Shown here piece after piece: positions 35,211 to 45,099 of a stretch of DNA of 64,000 nt. A program made the translations under genes and the position numbers. The notes under the pieces were generated by a model. The model was not told where the DNA came from. It worked only from the letters and a program-made list of their open reading frames with translations, and made no database searches. Position 1 is the first letter of the stretch. Each line of letters opens with the position of its first letter. Source of the DNA: Gracilimonas sp. (GTDB taxonomy: Bacteria; Bacteroidota; Rhodothermia; Balneolales; Balneolaceae); contig NZ_JAEPPI010000002.1 of NCBI RefSeq assembly GCF_017641085.1, positions 806,001 through 870,000 of the forward strand, written 5' to 3'.

Positions 35211-36577
35211 CGGATCAGATTGTTAAGATAACTTCAAGCCCTGATTACATTTCAGAAAAGCAATTCGTTTTTGATGTATTAGTAAGGGATTTCCTGAAAC
35301 TGGACTATGCACTGGAAATACTGGATGAAGCGGATAACTATTCCATTACTTTTGAAGAAAAACAGATCCTTATACCAGACGTTTTCTTTGATCAGATTTA
35401 TAAAAAGGATCATAAATTATTACCCGAAGTAGAAGCCTATCAAACGGGTTATGACAATGCATCTCTTGACAAACTACCCGGATGGTTTGCCAATAAGCAA
35501 AGGACTAATGACTCCGGTATAAGAACGTTACCCGTTGATGTTATCGGAATGGCTTTTTTTCTGATGAGCGGGTATGCTGATATTCATTTTGCAGAAAAGG
35601 ATACGCATCAGCGCCGGATAGGGTCTACTTCATTCCTGGTAAAAAAAAATCTGGTTGACCGCCCCATCATTCAGGAATGGTTTACCATATTGGCCGGACA
35701 CTTGTTTGGAGATGAAAAACTAAAGCCGGGAAAGAAATTGCCTGCCTATTCAAAACATATTTCTCATGATGTTGATCAGCCATTTGAATACCTCAACTAT
35801 TCCAAAACCCGATTAATAAAAAGGCTGGCCGGTGATGTGCTGGTGCGAAAGAAGCCCCAAAAAGCAAAAAAGAGATATCAGCTTTACAAAAAAGTAAAAC
35901 AAGGGAATTATCGAGTAGACCCTTATAATAATTTTAATGAGCTTGTTCGGTTACTGGAAAAACATGATTTAAAAAGTACATTCTTTTTTATTTCGGGTGA
36001 ACCAAAGAGTGAATATGATGCTATCTATGATATCAATCACCCTGCTATATCCGATATTTTAAAGAAGGTACACACAGCAGGACATAAAATCGGGTTGCAC
36101 CCTTCCTACAAAACCAGGCATAATCCTGATCTGCTACGCAAAGAAGTGCAAAAACTTCAAAAGGTATGTAAATCGCTTGGTATTGATGCTCCTGTAGAAA
36201 CCAGCAGAAAGCATTATTTACGGTGGGATTGGAGGCATACGCCTCGTATTTTACAAAAAGCCGGTATTAAACATGATTATACTCTTGGCTATGCAGACAG
36301 GACAGGATACAGGGCTGGTGTGGCATTTCCTTTCAGAGCATTCGATTGGGAATCAAAAAAATCATTGAAAATTAAACTTCATCCGCTCATTGTAATGGAA
36401 GCCAGTTTATTGGCAAATAAGTATATGGGATACACTGTAAAGGAGGCCGGTCAAAAGATTGTGTTTTACCATAATCAATTAAACCGGCTTGGTGGAGAAT
36501 TTGTGCTTTTATGGCACAATCATGAATTGATTGAACCGGAAAAACTAACCTTGTTTAAGAAATTTTTATCACTGTAA
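35207..36577 (+). CDS. Polysaccharide deacetylase family protein
   Basis: 456 residues. A roughly 170-residue N-terminal domain of the kind found on Bacteroidetes deacetylases (including PVDVIGMAFFLMSGYAD) precedes the NodB-like domain. Visible metal-site motifs are SKHISHDVDQP, KSTFFFISGE and KIGLHPSYKTRHNPD, with a closing LLWHNHELIE. It likely removes N-acetyl groups from an exopolysaccharide. There is no signal peptide, so the N-terminal domain may keep it at the membrane or in the cytoplasm. Next to an acyltransferase, it suggests remodelling of amino-sugar substituents. Confidence 0.85.
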   Translation: MTDQIVKITSSPDYISEKQFVFDVLVRDFLKLDYALEILDEADNYSITFEEKQILIPDVFFDQIYKKDHKLLPEVEAYQTGYDNASLDKLPGWFANKQRTNDSGIRTLPVDVIGMAFFLMSGYADIHFAEKDTHQRRIGSTSFLVKKNLVDRPIIQEWFTILAGHLFGDEKLKPGKKLPAYSKHISHDVDQPFEYLNYSKTRLIKRLAGDVLVRKKPQKAKKRYQLYKKVKQGNYRVDPYNNFNELVRLLEKHDLKSTFFFISGEPKSEYDAIYDINHPAISDILKKVHTAGHKIGLHPSYKTRHNPDLLRKEVQKLQKVCKSLGIDAPVETSRKHYLRWDWRHTPRILQKAGIKHDYTLGYADRTGYRAGVAFPFRAFDWESKKSLKIKLHPLIVMEASLLANKYMGYTVKEAGQKIVFYHNQLNRLGGEFVLLWHNHELIEPEKLTLFKKFLSL

Positions 36578-36578
36578 T

Positions 36579-37772
36579 ATGCATATACTAATGCTACTGG
36601 ATCATGCCTATCCTCCGGATCAGCGAGTTGAGAATGAGGCGGAGTCACTTGTTAAGAATGGTTTAGAGGTTACGGTTCTTTCGCTTGCGGAGGATGACAG
36701 GCCCGAAATTGAAATGGTGAATGGGGTCAGGGTTCATCGTTTTAAATTATCGAACAAAATCATAAAAAAGCTGCGGGGAGCAGTAGGCTTTTTTGATTTA
36801 TACTCCCACCTTTTCTATCGGTATGCAAAAAAAGCTTATGCCAGGAAACCTTTTGATGCTGTTCATGCCCATGATTTATATCTGGTGAAAGCGGGGATCA
36901 TGATAAAGGAAAAATTTGAAATTCCATTGGTTGCAGACCTGCATGAAAATTATGTAGAAGCCTTATCGCAGTATGCCTGGAGTACACGTCCGCCTGGCAA
37001 GTGGTTAATTTCTTTAGAAAGATGGAAGAAGCTTGAAAAGAAGTGGCTGGAAAAATCGGATCGTATCATTTCAGTTATAGCCGAAATGAAAGACCGCTAT
37101 ACAGGGATGGGATTTGGCGAGAATGAAGTCCTTGTAATTCCCAATACCCCTAATATCCAGGCATTTCGGGAATTTCCAATCAAGCAAGATATTATCACAA
37201 AGTATGAGAACAGAAAGATTTTGCTGTATTCCGGCGGGTTTGATCTGCACCGGGGGTTGGAAACAGCTGTCCGTGCTATGAAGTTTGTTAAAGATGAGCA
37301 CCCTGACGCTCTGCTACTCTTAGTTGGGGACGGACGAAATCGTTCTGAGCTTGAAGCTTTAACCGATGAACATGCATTAAGGGATTTTGTAATATTCGAA
37401 GGGTGGCAAGACCAGTCAAATATCCGAAGCTATGTGAAAAGTGCAACGATCGGGTTGATTCCTCATGTTCGGTCCGTTCAAACTGATGCGTCCATTCCTC
37501 ACAAACTAGGTTATTATATGTCGGAAGAGTTACCTGTTATATCTTCCAACTGTACCTCTCTCGAACGTATGGTAACCGAACATGAAGCCGGGAAAATTTT
37601 CGAATCCGAAAATGACAGGGATTTGGCTAATCAAATCAATTATTTATTGTCGCATCCTGATGAAGCCAAAATATTGGCTGAAAACGGAAAGCGCGCTGTA
37701 GAAAAAGAGTTTAACTGGGAGGCTACTGTAGAGCCTATGATCAGTTACTATAAAAGCCTGGCCTCTAATTAG
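36579..37772 (+). CDS. Glycosyltransferase family 4
   Basis: 397 residues, GT-B fold. The N-terminal MHILMLLDHAYPPDQRVENEA and the C-terminal nucleotide-sugar region are typical of GT4: LLYSGGFDLHRGLETAVRAM, LLLVGDGRNRSELEAL, then GLIPHVRSVQTDASIPHKL. It starts 1 bp after the deacetylase stop and is the last gene of the operon. Its stop overlaps that of the convergent wecB gene by 4 bp. The acceptor and sugar are unknown. Confidence 0.9.
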   Translation: MHILMLLDHAYPPDQRVENEAESLVKNGLEVTVLSLAEDDRPEIEMVNGVRVHRFKLSNKIIKKLRGAVGFFDLYSHLFYRYAKKAYARKPFDAVHAHDLYLVKAGIMIKEKFEIPLVADLHENYVEALSQYAWSTRPPGKWLISLERWKKLEKKWLEKSDRIISVIAEMKDRYTGMGFGENEVLVIPNTPNIQAFREFPIKQDIITKYENRKILLYSGGFDLHRGLETAVRAMKFVKDEHPDALLLLVGDGRNRSELEALTDEHALRDFVIFEGWQDQSNIRSYVKSATIGLIPHVRSVQTDASIPHKLGYYMSEELPVISSNCTSLERMVTEHEAGKIFESENDRDLANQINYLLSHPDEAKILAENGKRAVEKEFNWEATVEPMISYYKSLASN

Positions 37773-38833
37773 ATGAAATAGTTCTTAATGTGTGCGGCAA
37801 TTTTTTGAGCTGCATCACCTTCACCATATAATGGTTTCCAGACGGAGGTCGGGTTAGCATGTATAGCAGAGAGTATTTTGTCTGTGTTAGCTCCTGTAAT
37901 TTGGTTCCAGTTTCCATCCAAAGTCTCTGTCCATTCCGTTTCCTCCCGGATGGTAATGCACGGCTTCTTCATCCAGTAAGCTTCTTTTTGGAGGCCACCG
38001 GAATCAGTAATCACCTTCGTGCAGTTCTTCAGCAAAGTCATCATTTTGAAATAGGAAACAGGCTCGATCAGGTGTAGGTTTTCAGGCAGCTGAATGTTAC
38101 TTAGCCTCTTTTTATTTCGGGGGTGAACCGGCCATACAACGGGTTCATTTATTTCGGAAAATGCTTGCAGAATGGAGCGTAGGTTATTTTCAGAATCAGT
38201 GTTTGCCGGACGGTGCACGGTAGCCAGGTAGAAATTATTAGGGGCAAATGGGATGATAGCTGAAAAATTCACTTTCTCTTCAGCTATTTTGGAAAAAGTA
38301 AGCAATGCATCATACATCACATCTCCTACATCAAAAACATTTTTCTTAATGCCTTCCTTAGCTAGCTGTGTAACCCCCCCTTTAGATGAGCAAAATAAAA
38401 GTGTTGACATGTGGTCGGTTAAAACCCGGTTTGTTTCCTCAGGCATTTCACGATTAAAGCTTCGTAAACCTGCTTCGATGTGAATCACAGGTATATGCAG
38501 TTTTGAAGCCACTAATGCTCCTGCTAAAGTAGAGTTTGTATCACCATAAACAAGAAGGGCATCAGGAGCTTGGTCGGACTTAAGAATAAATTGTTCAATT
38601 TTTTGAAGCATAATCCCGGTTTGAGCACCATGATGTCCGGATCCTACTTCCAGGTTCACGGTTGGAGCCGGAAGGTCGAGCTCTTCCCAGAATATGCTAC
38701 TCATTTCATGGTCGTAATGTTGACCGGTATGAATGATTTCTTCTGTAATGCCCGCATCTGTCAAAGCTTTTGAAACTACTGCTGCTTTAATAAATTGAGG
38801 CCTTGCACCAACTACGGTTAATATGGTTTTCAC
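37769..38833 (-). CDS. wecB: UDP-N-acetylglucosamine 2-epimerase (non-hydrolysing)
   Basis: 354 residues. It interconverts UDP-GlcNAc and UDP-ManNAc, supplying ManNAc-type residues for surface glycans. Signatures: TVVGARPQFIKAAVV at the N-terminus, HTGQHYDHEMS, HIEAGLRSFNREMPEE(TNR), FYLATVHRPANTDSE and TDSGGLQKEAYWMKKPCI. Translation begins at GTG (38833). The gene is monocistronic by position and convergent with the GT4. Confidence 0.94.
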   Translation of the reverse strand: MKTILTVVGARPQFIKAAVVSKALTDAGITEEIIHTGQHYDHEMSSIFWEELDLPAPTVNLEVGSGHHGAQTGIMLQKIEQFILKSDQAPDALLVYGDTNSTLAGALVASKLHIPVIHIEAGLRSFNREMPEETNRVLTDHMSTLLFCSSKGGVTQLAKEGIKKNVFDVGDVMYDALLTFSKIAEEKVNFSAIIPFAPNNFYLATVHRPANTDSENNLRSILQAFSEINEPVVWPVHPRNKKRLSNIQLPENLHLIEPVSYFKMMTLLKNCTKVITDSGGLQKEAYWMKKPCITIREETEWTETLDGNWNQITGANTDKILSAIHANPTSVWKPLYGEGDAAQKIAAHIKNYFI

Positions 38834-38974
38834 GAGCTGTATTTTTTAGATTTAAATCGTTGGGTAAGATACAGTAACTCTTTTTTCTTTTTTTAGAAAA
38901 CCTGCCTAAAACTTGGTAATAATTCATAGTTAAATTCAGTATCCTTGATACCAAACATCCAAAAATTTTAGAAA

Positions 38975-39619
38975 ATGTCATTTACCGGAATTAAAAAAAT
39001 ATTGGTTTTGGCTCCTCATACAGATGATGCCGAGTTAGGATGCGGGGGTACGCTTGCCAGATTTCATGAAGAGGGTATTGAAATTTTTGTAGCGGCTTTT
39101 TCAACGGCCAGAGCCTCCGTGCCGGAGGGCTCTGATCCGGATATCCTGAGAAAAGAGTTTATTGCATCCATGGATATCCTGGGAGTACCTGAAGACCAGT
39201 ATTTTATTTATGAATACGAGGTTAGAAAACTTTCCTATTTCAGGCAGGAAGTATTGGAAGAAATGGTGCGGCTCAGAAATGAGATTCAACCCGATTTGGT
39301 GTTGCTGCCATCCGGTAATGATGTGCATCAGGATCATCAGGTGGTATTTAATGAAGGGTTGCGTGCTTTTAAAGAGTGCAGTATCTGGGGATATGAGCTG
39401 CCCTGGAACCATGTTGACTTCTCCACCCAGGCTTTTGTTACCTTAAGCAAAGCGCATATGGGTAAAAAATGGGAGATGATGTCGGTGTACGAATCTCAGC
39501 TGATAAAAAAGCGAAATTACTTCACACGCGACTTTATCGAAGGACTGGCCAGAGTCAGGGGCGTGCAGGTGAAAGAAGACTTTGCCGAAGCTTTTGAAGT
39601 AGTTCGTTATAAGATCTAA
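38975..39619 (+). CDS. PIG-L family deacetylase (LmbE-like)
   Basis: 214 residues. The zinc-binding motif appears as LVLAPHTDDAELGCGGTLAR and the second metal motif as DVHQDHQVVFNEG. Family members remove N-acetyl groups from GlcNAc-linked lipids, mycothiol or bacillithiol precursors, or glycans. Its place between wecB and wbqC suggests a glycan precursor. The stop overlaps the wbqC stop on the other strand in a 4-bp CTAA. Confidence 0.9.
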   Translation: MSFTGIKKILVLAPHTDDAELGCGGTLARFHEEGIEIFVAAFSTARASVPEGSDPDILRKEFIASMDILGVPEDQYFIYEYEVRKLSYFRQEVLEEMVRLRNEIQPDLVLLPSGNDVHQDHQVVFNEGLRAFKECSIWGYELPWNHVDFSTQAFVTLSKAHMGKKWEMMSVYESQLIKKRNYFTRDFIEGLARVRGVQVKEDFAEAFEVVRYKI

Positions 39620-40332
39620 CTAAATTCAAAAAATCTTCCGGCATCCGGCCCCTCATTTAAAAGAAGGTCAATAACCGACAGATTTGGAATAAAGCCCTTA
39701 AAAAGTTGTTTATACTCAGGGTGGTCAAATTGCTGATACTTTAGTTGAATGCCTGCTTTTTGGAACTGTTCTTCGTCATTATATTTTTTTGCTCCCTGAC
39801 CAGATAAGTAGGTATCTGCCTCAAAATACTCACATATACCAATATTTAGATCATTATTCGTCCCAAATTCTTCATCGATTTGTGAGGCAGTAATAAGTTC
39901 AGTGGTGATACCCAACTCAGTACAGCAAAATTTGATGAGTGCTATGTTTAAATCACCCAATGAATCGTATTCTTTTTCAGTAAAATAATGGGATAGCTTT
40001 TCCATGTACCGGTCAAAATAGGGGGCTCCTCCATAACTTCCCCTGATTTGATTTATGATACTGGTTCCCCAATGTTGTTCGTAGGCTATGGGCAACTCAT
40101 TAAAGTTTACATCCGTGCCTTTTTTATTACTTACCGGAACTGTAATCCAAACGGCTTCGGATTGATTGTTCTTTATTTTATTTCGGTTACAGATGTGGCC
40201 TTTCACAAATTGCACATTATCAATCAGAACAAACACATCCGATTTGGCAATTTTATCAAAAAAGCCGAGCCACGGTAAAAAGTTTGGTTGATGGATTCCA
40301 ACTACTTTAGCTGAGTTCTGGGATTGGGTCAT
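39616..40332 (-). CDS. WbqC-like family protein
   Basis: 238 residues. The N-terminal VVGIHQPNFLPWLGFFDKIA, then VFVLIDNVQFVKGHICNRNK, is the WbqC signature. Family genes are common in O-antigen and capsule clusters; their reaction is not settled. Its start lies inside the preceding sulfotransferase gene (26-bp overlap), and it is the last gene of the gatC-led minus-strand operon. Confidence 0.9.
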   Translation of the reverse strand: MTQSQNSAKVVGIHQPNFLPWLGFFDKIAKSDVFVLIDNVQFVKGHICNRNKIKNNQSEAVWITVPVSNKKGTDVNFNELPIAYEQHWGTSIINQIRGSYGGAPYFDRYMEKLSHYFTEKEYDSLGDLNIALIKFCCTELGITTELITASQIDEEFGTNNDLNIGICEYFEADTYLSGQGAKKYNDEEQFQKAGIQLKYQQFDHPEYKQLFKGFIPNLSVIDLLLNEGPDAGRFFEFS

Positions 40333-41320
40333 TTTTATGGAATTCAGTTAAATACTTTTCAAATTCTTTTTTTAAGTCCTTATCATCATCGTGCTTATTA
40401 GGAGAGAAAGAAGCTGGAAGCTCATGATTCATTGAGATCTTGTAATCATACAGATCCTCAACTCTATCTTGCACTACTTTCAGAAAAGAAGAAGGGTTCT
40501 TACATAGTTCGTCATAAGTAATATGGAGTCCATTTCCCTCAGCAATAAGGTTATTCATTTCCCTTCGGTAAAACCTTTTCAGGTAATGTAGCTGACCGGC
40601 AATTTGTGGAAAGGTATCCAGGCTCTTTAAATTGGGATATTCAGGGGGGACCGTACTCCACCAAGTATTTGGATCATCATAAAATTTCTTTCGGGCATTC
40701 AGATTTGATACCGCAACATCCAGAATATCTCTTTCAATATAAATCCAGAGTGTTTTTCCCAAAACCTGGTTAAGCTTTGATATGTGAAAAGCCCCAAAGA
40801 TGTTTTTAAAAATAAATGCTTTGTTTCTGAAGGAAGTTAAATTGCCCAGCACTTTTTTTAACCCATTCCAGTCTATTTCTGACTCATAATCCTGAGCATT
40901 AATCATATGCTCAAAACTGTCTTTCTTTAACCATTTTCTCCAGAAGTATCCAAATTCGTGGATGTCGTTAAGCTTATGGGTGGTTGCATAATCGGATTGG
41001 AAGCGAGGGCCATCATTTCCGTCAAGTAAAGAATCGGACAGTTTTAACCCATGAAGGGGAGCCGCCCAAAAGCGTGCAGCAATGTTATTGATATAAGAAA
41101 TATCAAGTCCATGTGCCAAAGCCTGTGTCAACAAGGTAGTGCCTGAGCGAGGAAGCCCGATTACAAAAATCAGAGGGTGATTGATGCTAAGGTTTTGATA
41201 TTCTTCTTTTTCCTTTTTCTCGAGGATATTGTTCAAGCCTTCAAGGAAAGACTCCTCTTCAACCGGCTTGTGGTACTTCCCGGTTCGTTTTTCGTTCAGT
41301 TTTTCAAGCTCGTTCGGCAT
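40307..41320 (-). CDS. Sulfotransferase family protein
   Basis: 337 residues. The PAPS loop is FVIGLPRSGTTLLTQALAHG near residue 55; the second segment LWIYIERDILDVAVSNLNAR binds the 3'-phosphate. The context WSTVPPEYPNLKSL resembles the matching WSVKPPGWIEKN segment of the other sulfotransferase (33368-34279), so the two may act on related acceptors. It follows the glycosyltransferase by 3 bp and overlaps wbqC. Confidence 0.85.
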   Translation of the reverse strand: MPNELEKLNEKRTGKYHKPVEEESFLEGLNNILEKKEKEEYQNLSINHPLIFVIGLPRSGTTLLTQALAHGLDISYINNIAARFWAAPLHGLKLSDSLLDGNDGPRFQSDYATTHKLNDIHEFGYFWRKWLKKDSFEHMINAQDYESEIDWNGLKKVLGNLTSFRNKAFIFKNIFGAFHISKLNQVLGKTLWIYIERDILDVAVSNLNARKKFYDDPNTWWSTVPPEYPNLKSLDTFPQIAGQLHYLKRFYRREMNNLIAEGNGLHITYDELCKNPSSFLKVVQDRVEDLYDYKISMNHELPASFSPNKHDDDKDLKKEFEKYLTEFHKNDPIPELS

Positions 41321-41323
41321 AGG

Positions 41324-42628
41324 TCACGAAATTAGGTCAACCAATATTTTCTCAAGTCTCTTTGTAAGATAACTAAAGTCATACTGCTGTATGGCCTTTT
41401 GAGAAGGGTTAAAAAGGGTTTCCTCTTTTTGCTTGGCATGATAGGTTTCCTTGATAAAGCTGGCTACACCTTTCTCATCTTCATGAGAAAAAAACTTACC
41501 TATATTGGTATTGGTAACTAATTCTGAAGCAGCCCCATCAACCGGGCCAATACCCATAACAGGTTTCCCTGAAGTCATATACTCAAATACTTTTGTTGAT
41601 AGACCAAACTTACTATTCTTCGTTCTTCCAATCAGAAGTAAAAGCAAATCAGATGAGTTCACTTTCTTCATCATCTCATCATGGGGGATGTAACCTGTAA
41701 AACTTGTTTTGATGATATGGGAAGCTGACTTAATATCATCTTTTATGTTGGGGTCAATATTCCCATAGAAATCAAAATGGATATTTTCGGCTATTTCCGG
41801 GTAATCAACAGACAAGGTATGCAAAGCCTTAATGAAGGCTTCAGGGTATTGGTTGATTTTCATACTCCCGAAGTACCGTATATAAAAAACGGAATCATTT
41901 GTTTGAGGTACTTCTTTTTTATTCAGAACATGATCCGGATCAAAGCCATTGGGGATTTTAGTCAGCTTATCCTCAAGATGGTAGCTTGGAAAGAAACCAT
42001 GATTAACTACGGTTAACCGGTCAGCTTTTTCGAGGACAGAAGCCTCAAGCTTTTTATTCCTCTTTCGGGCCCATGCACTTGGTGGATTGTCATCATAGTA
42101 ATAGATATTAGTCCATGGATCCCTGAAATCAGCATGCCAGGGAAGTCCGCTCCATGCAGCCAGTTTCCTGGCAATAAGGCTGGTAGTTGGAGGGGGAGAT
42201 GTTGATAAAATCACATCAGGCTTTTCCTGTTCAATCACTTTTTTACCAAGGGGTACAGCAAACCATTTCCAGGTAAACTTGGCATCCGGAATCATAATAT
42301 TGAGCCGAGCCCATACAGCTAAACGGGAAATAAAGCCGGCATCTTTTTGATAAAAAATAGATGGATTGCTGGTTTTAGCACTACCCCCTTTTTTACCCTT
42401 CAAAAGACTCACGGGTTCAATAATGTTTGCCCGGTAAACTTTGATGTTCTCTAGTACAGGGTCATCCGGCTCTCCTTTCATTCCCGCCGCAGCTTTTTTT
42501 GAGGTGAGAACTACAATGTCCCAGCCGGACTTCGCCAAATACTTTGCAAAACGGGAAATGCGGTAAGTACCTACGTCCGCAAAAGGGTACCAATAGTAAG
42601 AAACGATAAGGATTTTTTTACGAGCCAC
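41324..42628 (-). CDS. Glycosyltransferase (GT4-like)
   Basis: 434 residues. The N-terminus MARKKILIVSYYWYPFADVGTYRISRFAKYLA and the donor-site region (LLIGRTKNSKFGLSTKVFEY, then MTSGKPVMGIGPVDG) match GT-B enzymes of WcaI/GT4 type. The start is GTG at 42628, overlapping the YfhO stop by 11 bp. Part of the gatC-YfhO-GT-sulfotransferase-WbqC operon; probably builds the same glycan. Confidence 0.88.
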   Translation of the reverse strand: MARKKILIVSYYWYPFADVGTYRISRFAKYLAKSGWDIVVLTSKKAAAGMKGEPDDPVLENIKVYRANIIEPVSLLKGKKGGSAKTSNPSIFYQKDAGFISRLAVWARLNIMIPDAKFTWKWFAVPLGKKVIEQEKPDVILSTSPPPTTSLIARKLAAWSGLPWHADFRDPWTNIYYYDDNPPSAWARKRNKKLEASVLEKADRLTVVNHGFFPSYHLEDKLTKIPNGFDPDHVLNKKEVPQTNDSVFYIRYFGSMKINQYPEAFIKALHTLSVDYPEIAENIHFDFYGNIDPNIKDDIKSASHIIKTSFTGYIPHDEMMKKVNSSDLLLLLIGRTKNSKFGLSTKVFEYMTSGKPVMGIGPVDGAASELVTNTNIGKFFSHEDEKGVASFIKETYHAKQKEETLFNPSQKAIQQYDFSYLTKRLEKILVDLIS

Positions 42629-45089
42629 TTGAATTGCGGGCTTTGAACCATGTGAATATCCAAAAAGCTGCCAAAAGAGCCTGAATGATTACAGAAATCC
42701 AGCCGAGCATTACCCCGATTTCATAAGAGCGGGGCATGAAATTCAATTCCAGTGTATGCTCTCCGGCCGGAATATCCATTCCCCGAAGGAAGTAATTCGT
42801 TTTATAAATCGGAATTTCTTCTCCGTTCAATGTAGCTGTCCATCCAGCGGGATAATAAACTTCACTCAGCACCAGGAACCCGGGTTGGGCTCTCGAAAGT
42901 TCGAGGGTCATTTCCGGTCCGGTATAGTTGGTGACTTCAACAGTAGAAGTAGTGTCATTGTATGAAGTAAGCGCTTGATTGGTTTCAACTACGGCTGTTT
43001 CTGAAAAGTCAAGTTGCCTAGGCATCAGGTAGTTGAAGGCTGTGTTTGGATCCTGAACCGTAATAACGGAATCCACAAAAAATGCTTTGGGAAGTACGTT
43101 TTGGTTTTCGTAAACCACGCCATTCTGGCTTTCAAAAACCGGCTGGTAACCATCAAAAGGTAACCCCTGAACATAGGTGACATACTTTACATTGAAGAGG
43201 TCGAGTAGCTGTGGATTGAAGTTCTGATTCTGGAGATTCAACGGCCCCTGACCATACATCACATCCTGAATCACACTCAGCTTGGCTCCGGTGTACCCCC
43301 CAATCATTGGGTAGAAGTATGCGGGCGTGGCATTGCTGTATGGATTGTCCAGAATGGGTAGAACCCGGTATGGATATTCAGTATCAGCTGATACCCGTTC
43401 TTCGATAAAAGTGTCGATATCACGGCGCTGGGATTCCAGGGTTTTCTCCGGGCTGACATTCCCAGCCACAATGGTGTTTTCGGGGATGTAGCGTTTATCA
43501 ACGCTTATCATGTCAACGGCAAGAATAAGGGTGAAGCCCATGAGGCTGACGCTTACAGGAATTTTGCCTGAGGTTGTCAGATACATTAGGCCCGCTGCTA
43601 CAATCAAAATAATAGCCAGTCTCATTAAGTCGCTGTTGGCTTTTTCTTCCCGTTCGGGAGCAAGCTGGGTGTTTACATAACTCTGAGCTCTTCGCTGAAC
43701 CTGAGGATTATCTACACTTACCTGATTCTGCCGTGCAATTTGATTGGCAATATTTGAAACTTCGCCCGTGCGAGTGAAATCCATTGAACTCAACATAATA
43801 AAGAGCACAACTAAAACCCCTCCCGTTATTCCGAGCGGCAAATAAAGCTTTTTGAATTCATTCTTCTTGGAGCTCACAAAATCCGCAAACCAGTCAAGCC
43901 CATACACGGCCACTACCGAATAGCAAAAGGCAACTAAAGTCAGCCAGGTTTCCGGGGCTCTGAACTTATCGAAATAGGGGATATAATCGAAGGCAAATTC
44001 ATTCAGCAATCTGAAGTTACCGCCCCATGAGAAAAGGATGCCGAGCGTTCCGGCAGCAAAAAAGGCATACATGGTTTTACTGCGCCGCTTCATTAATGCA
44101 AGGATTACGAACGGCAAACTGAGTGCCCCAAAATAGTGGGGACCGGAAGTAACAGATTTGGGTCCCCAGTATTCCGGTGAAGCTCCGCCAAAAATATTGG
44201 GCATAATCAGCGTCCAGGTTTCCCGAATTCCCTGCGACCAGGCAAAAGCATAGCTGGAGGTGAGGCCGGTTGAATTATCAAGGGCTGAGCCCCCGCGAAT
44301 ACTGTATTCGGCATATTCCTGAAGAGCAAGAAGTTTTTGTGCATGGCCTAACAGCCCAACAATACCACCTGCTAACAAAAATATTGTTGTTAAGCCCCAT
44401 TCTTTAAGCCGGTGATCTTTGTAAGCCTTCCAGGTATCGAAAACCCAAAGCGATCCTAACAGATAAGCAAAGTAATACGTTATTTGAGGATGGGCAGACC
44501 GAAGCTCAAGTGTGACAGCAACTGAGAAAAGAAGGAGACCGGGAAGTTTCTTTTCTTTTCGTGTAAGCAGCCAATATCCGGCAATCATCCAGGGAGCAAA
44601 GGCCAGGGCTTCAAATTTAGAAGTATGTCCCGCTACAATAATAATCGGGAAATAGGTGGTTAAGCCGTACATCAAGCTGCCAAATAAAGACGTCAAAGTC
44701 CGGAAACCCATCATCACTAAAAGGAAATAGGTGCCGGAAAGGAGCACCCAGTATTGAAAAGCCGGGTAGATGTTGGAAAATAAACTTGCAATACGATCTA
44801 AATATGGGACAGCATCCTTTGTGGATACCACAAAAGAAGGCATGCCGCCAAACATATTGTTAACCCACAGCGGCTCCTTGTCATAGGTTTCGCGGTATTC
44901 AATTACAGACTCCGCACCGGCTCTCCACTGGGTAATGTCGTGTCTTTTAAATTCTTTGCCTCCTATTGTTGTAGCAGTAAACAGCACAAACGGAATCAGA
45001 AATAGAATGACCAGCGCAATAATATGCTGGCGACTATCAGGGAGCTTGGCAAAGAAATCCTGTTGGGAGGCGTTTTTGGGGTCTGTCAT
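42618..45089 (-). CDS. YfhO-family polytopic membrane protein
   Basis: About 823 residues from the ATG at 45089; a TTG at 45107 would extend it into gatC by 8 bp. About twelve helices are spread from residue 20 to 560 (IIALVILFLIPFVLFTATTI at the start), then a large external domain (FFVDSVITVQDPNTAFNYLM) and final helices (WISVIIQALLAAFWIFTW). YfhO proteins are GT-C-like and in Gram-positives take part in lipoteichoic-acid glycosylation; the Bacteroidetes role is unknown. The WNHEL-rich C-terminal domain (YYPAGWTATLNGEEIPIYKT) is typical of the family. Confidence 0.85.
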   Translation of the reverse strand: MTDPKNASQQDFFAKLPDSRQHIIALVILFLIPFVLFTATTIGGKEFKRHDITQWRAGAESVIEYRETYDKEPLWVNNMFGGMPSFVVSTKDAVPYLDRIASLFSNIYPAFQYWVLLSGTYFLLVMMGFRTLTSLFGSLMYGLTTYFPIIIVAGHTSKFEALAFAPWMIAGYWLLTRKEKKLPGLLLFSVAVTLELRSAHPQITYYFAYLLGSLWVFDTWKAYKDHRLKEWGLTTIFLLAGGIVGLLGHAQKLLALQEYAEYSIRGGSALDNSTGLTSSYAFAWSQGIRETWTLIMPNIFGGASPEYWGPKSVTSGPHYFGALSLPFVILALMKRRSKTMYAFFAAGTLGILFSWGGNFRLLNEFAFDYIPYFDKFRAPETWLTLVAFCYSVVAVYGLDWFADFVSSKKNEFKKLYLPLGITGGVLVVLFIMLSSMDFTRTGEVSNIANQIARQNQVSVDNPQVQRRAQSYVNTQLAPEREEKANSDLMRLAIILIVAAGLMYLTTSGKIPVSVSLMGFTLILAVDMISVDKRYIPENTIVAGNVSPEKTLESQRRDIDTFIEERVSADTEYPYRVLPILDNPYSNATPAYFYPMIGGYTGAKLSVIQDVMYGQGPLNLQNQNFNPQLLDLFNVKYVTYVQGLPFDGYQPVFESQNGVVYENQNVLPKAFFVDSVITVQDPNTAFNYLMPRQLDFSETAVVETNQALTSYNDTTSTVEVTNYTGPEMTLELSRAQPGFLVLSEVYYPAGWTATLNGEEIPIYKTNYFLRGMDIPAGEHTLELNFMPRSYEIGVMLGWISVIIQALLAAFWIFTWFKARNSSGS

Positions 45090-45099
45090 AAAAGAGGGG

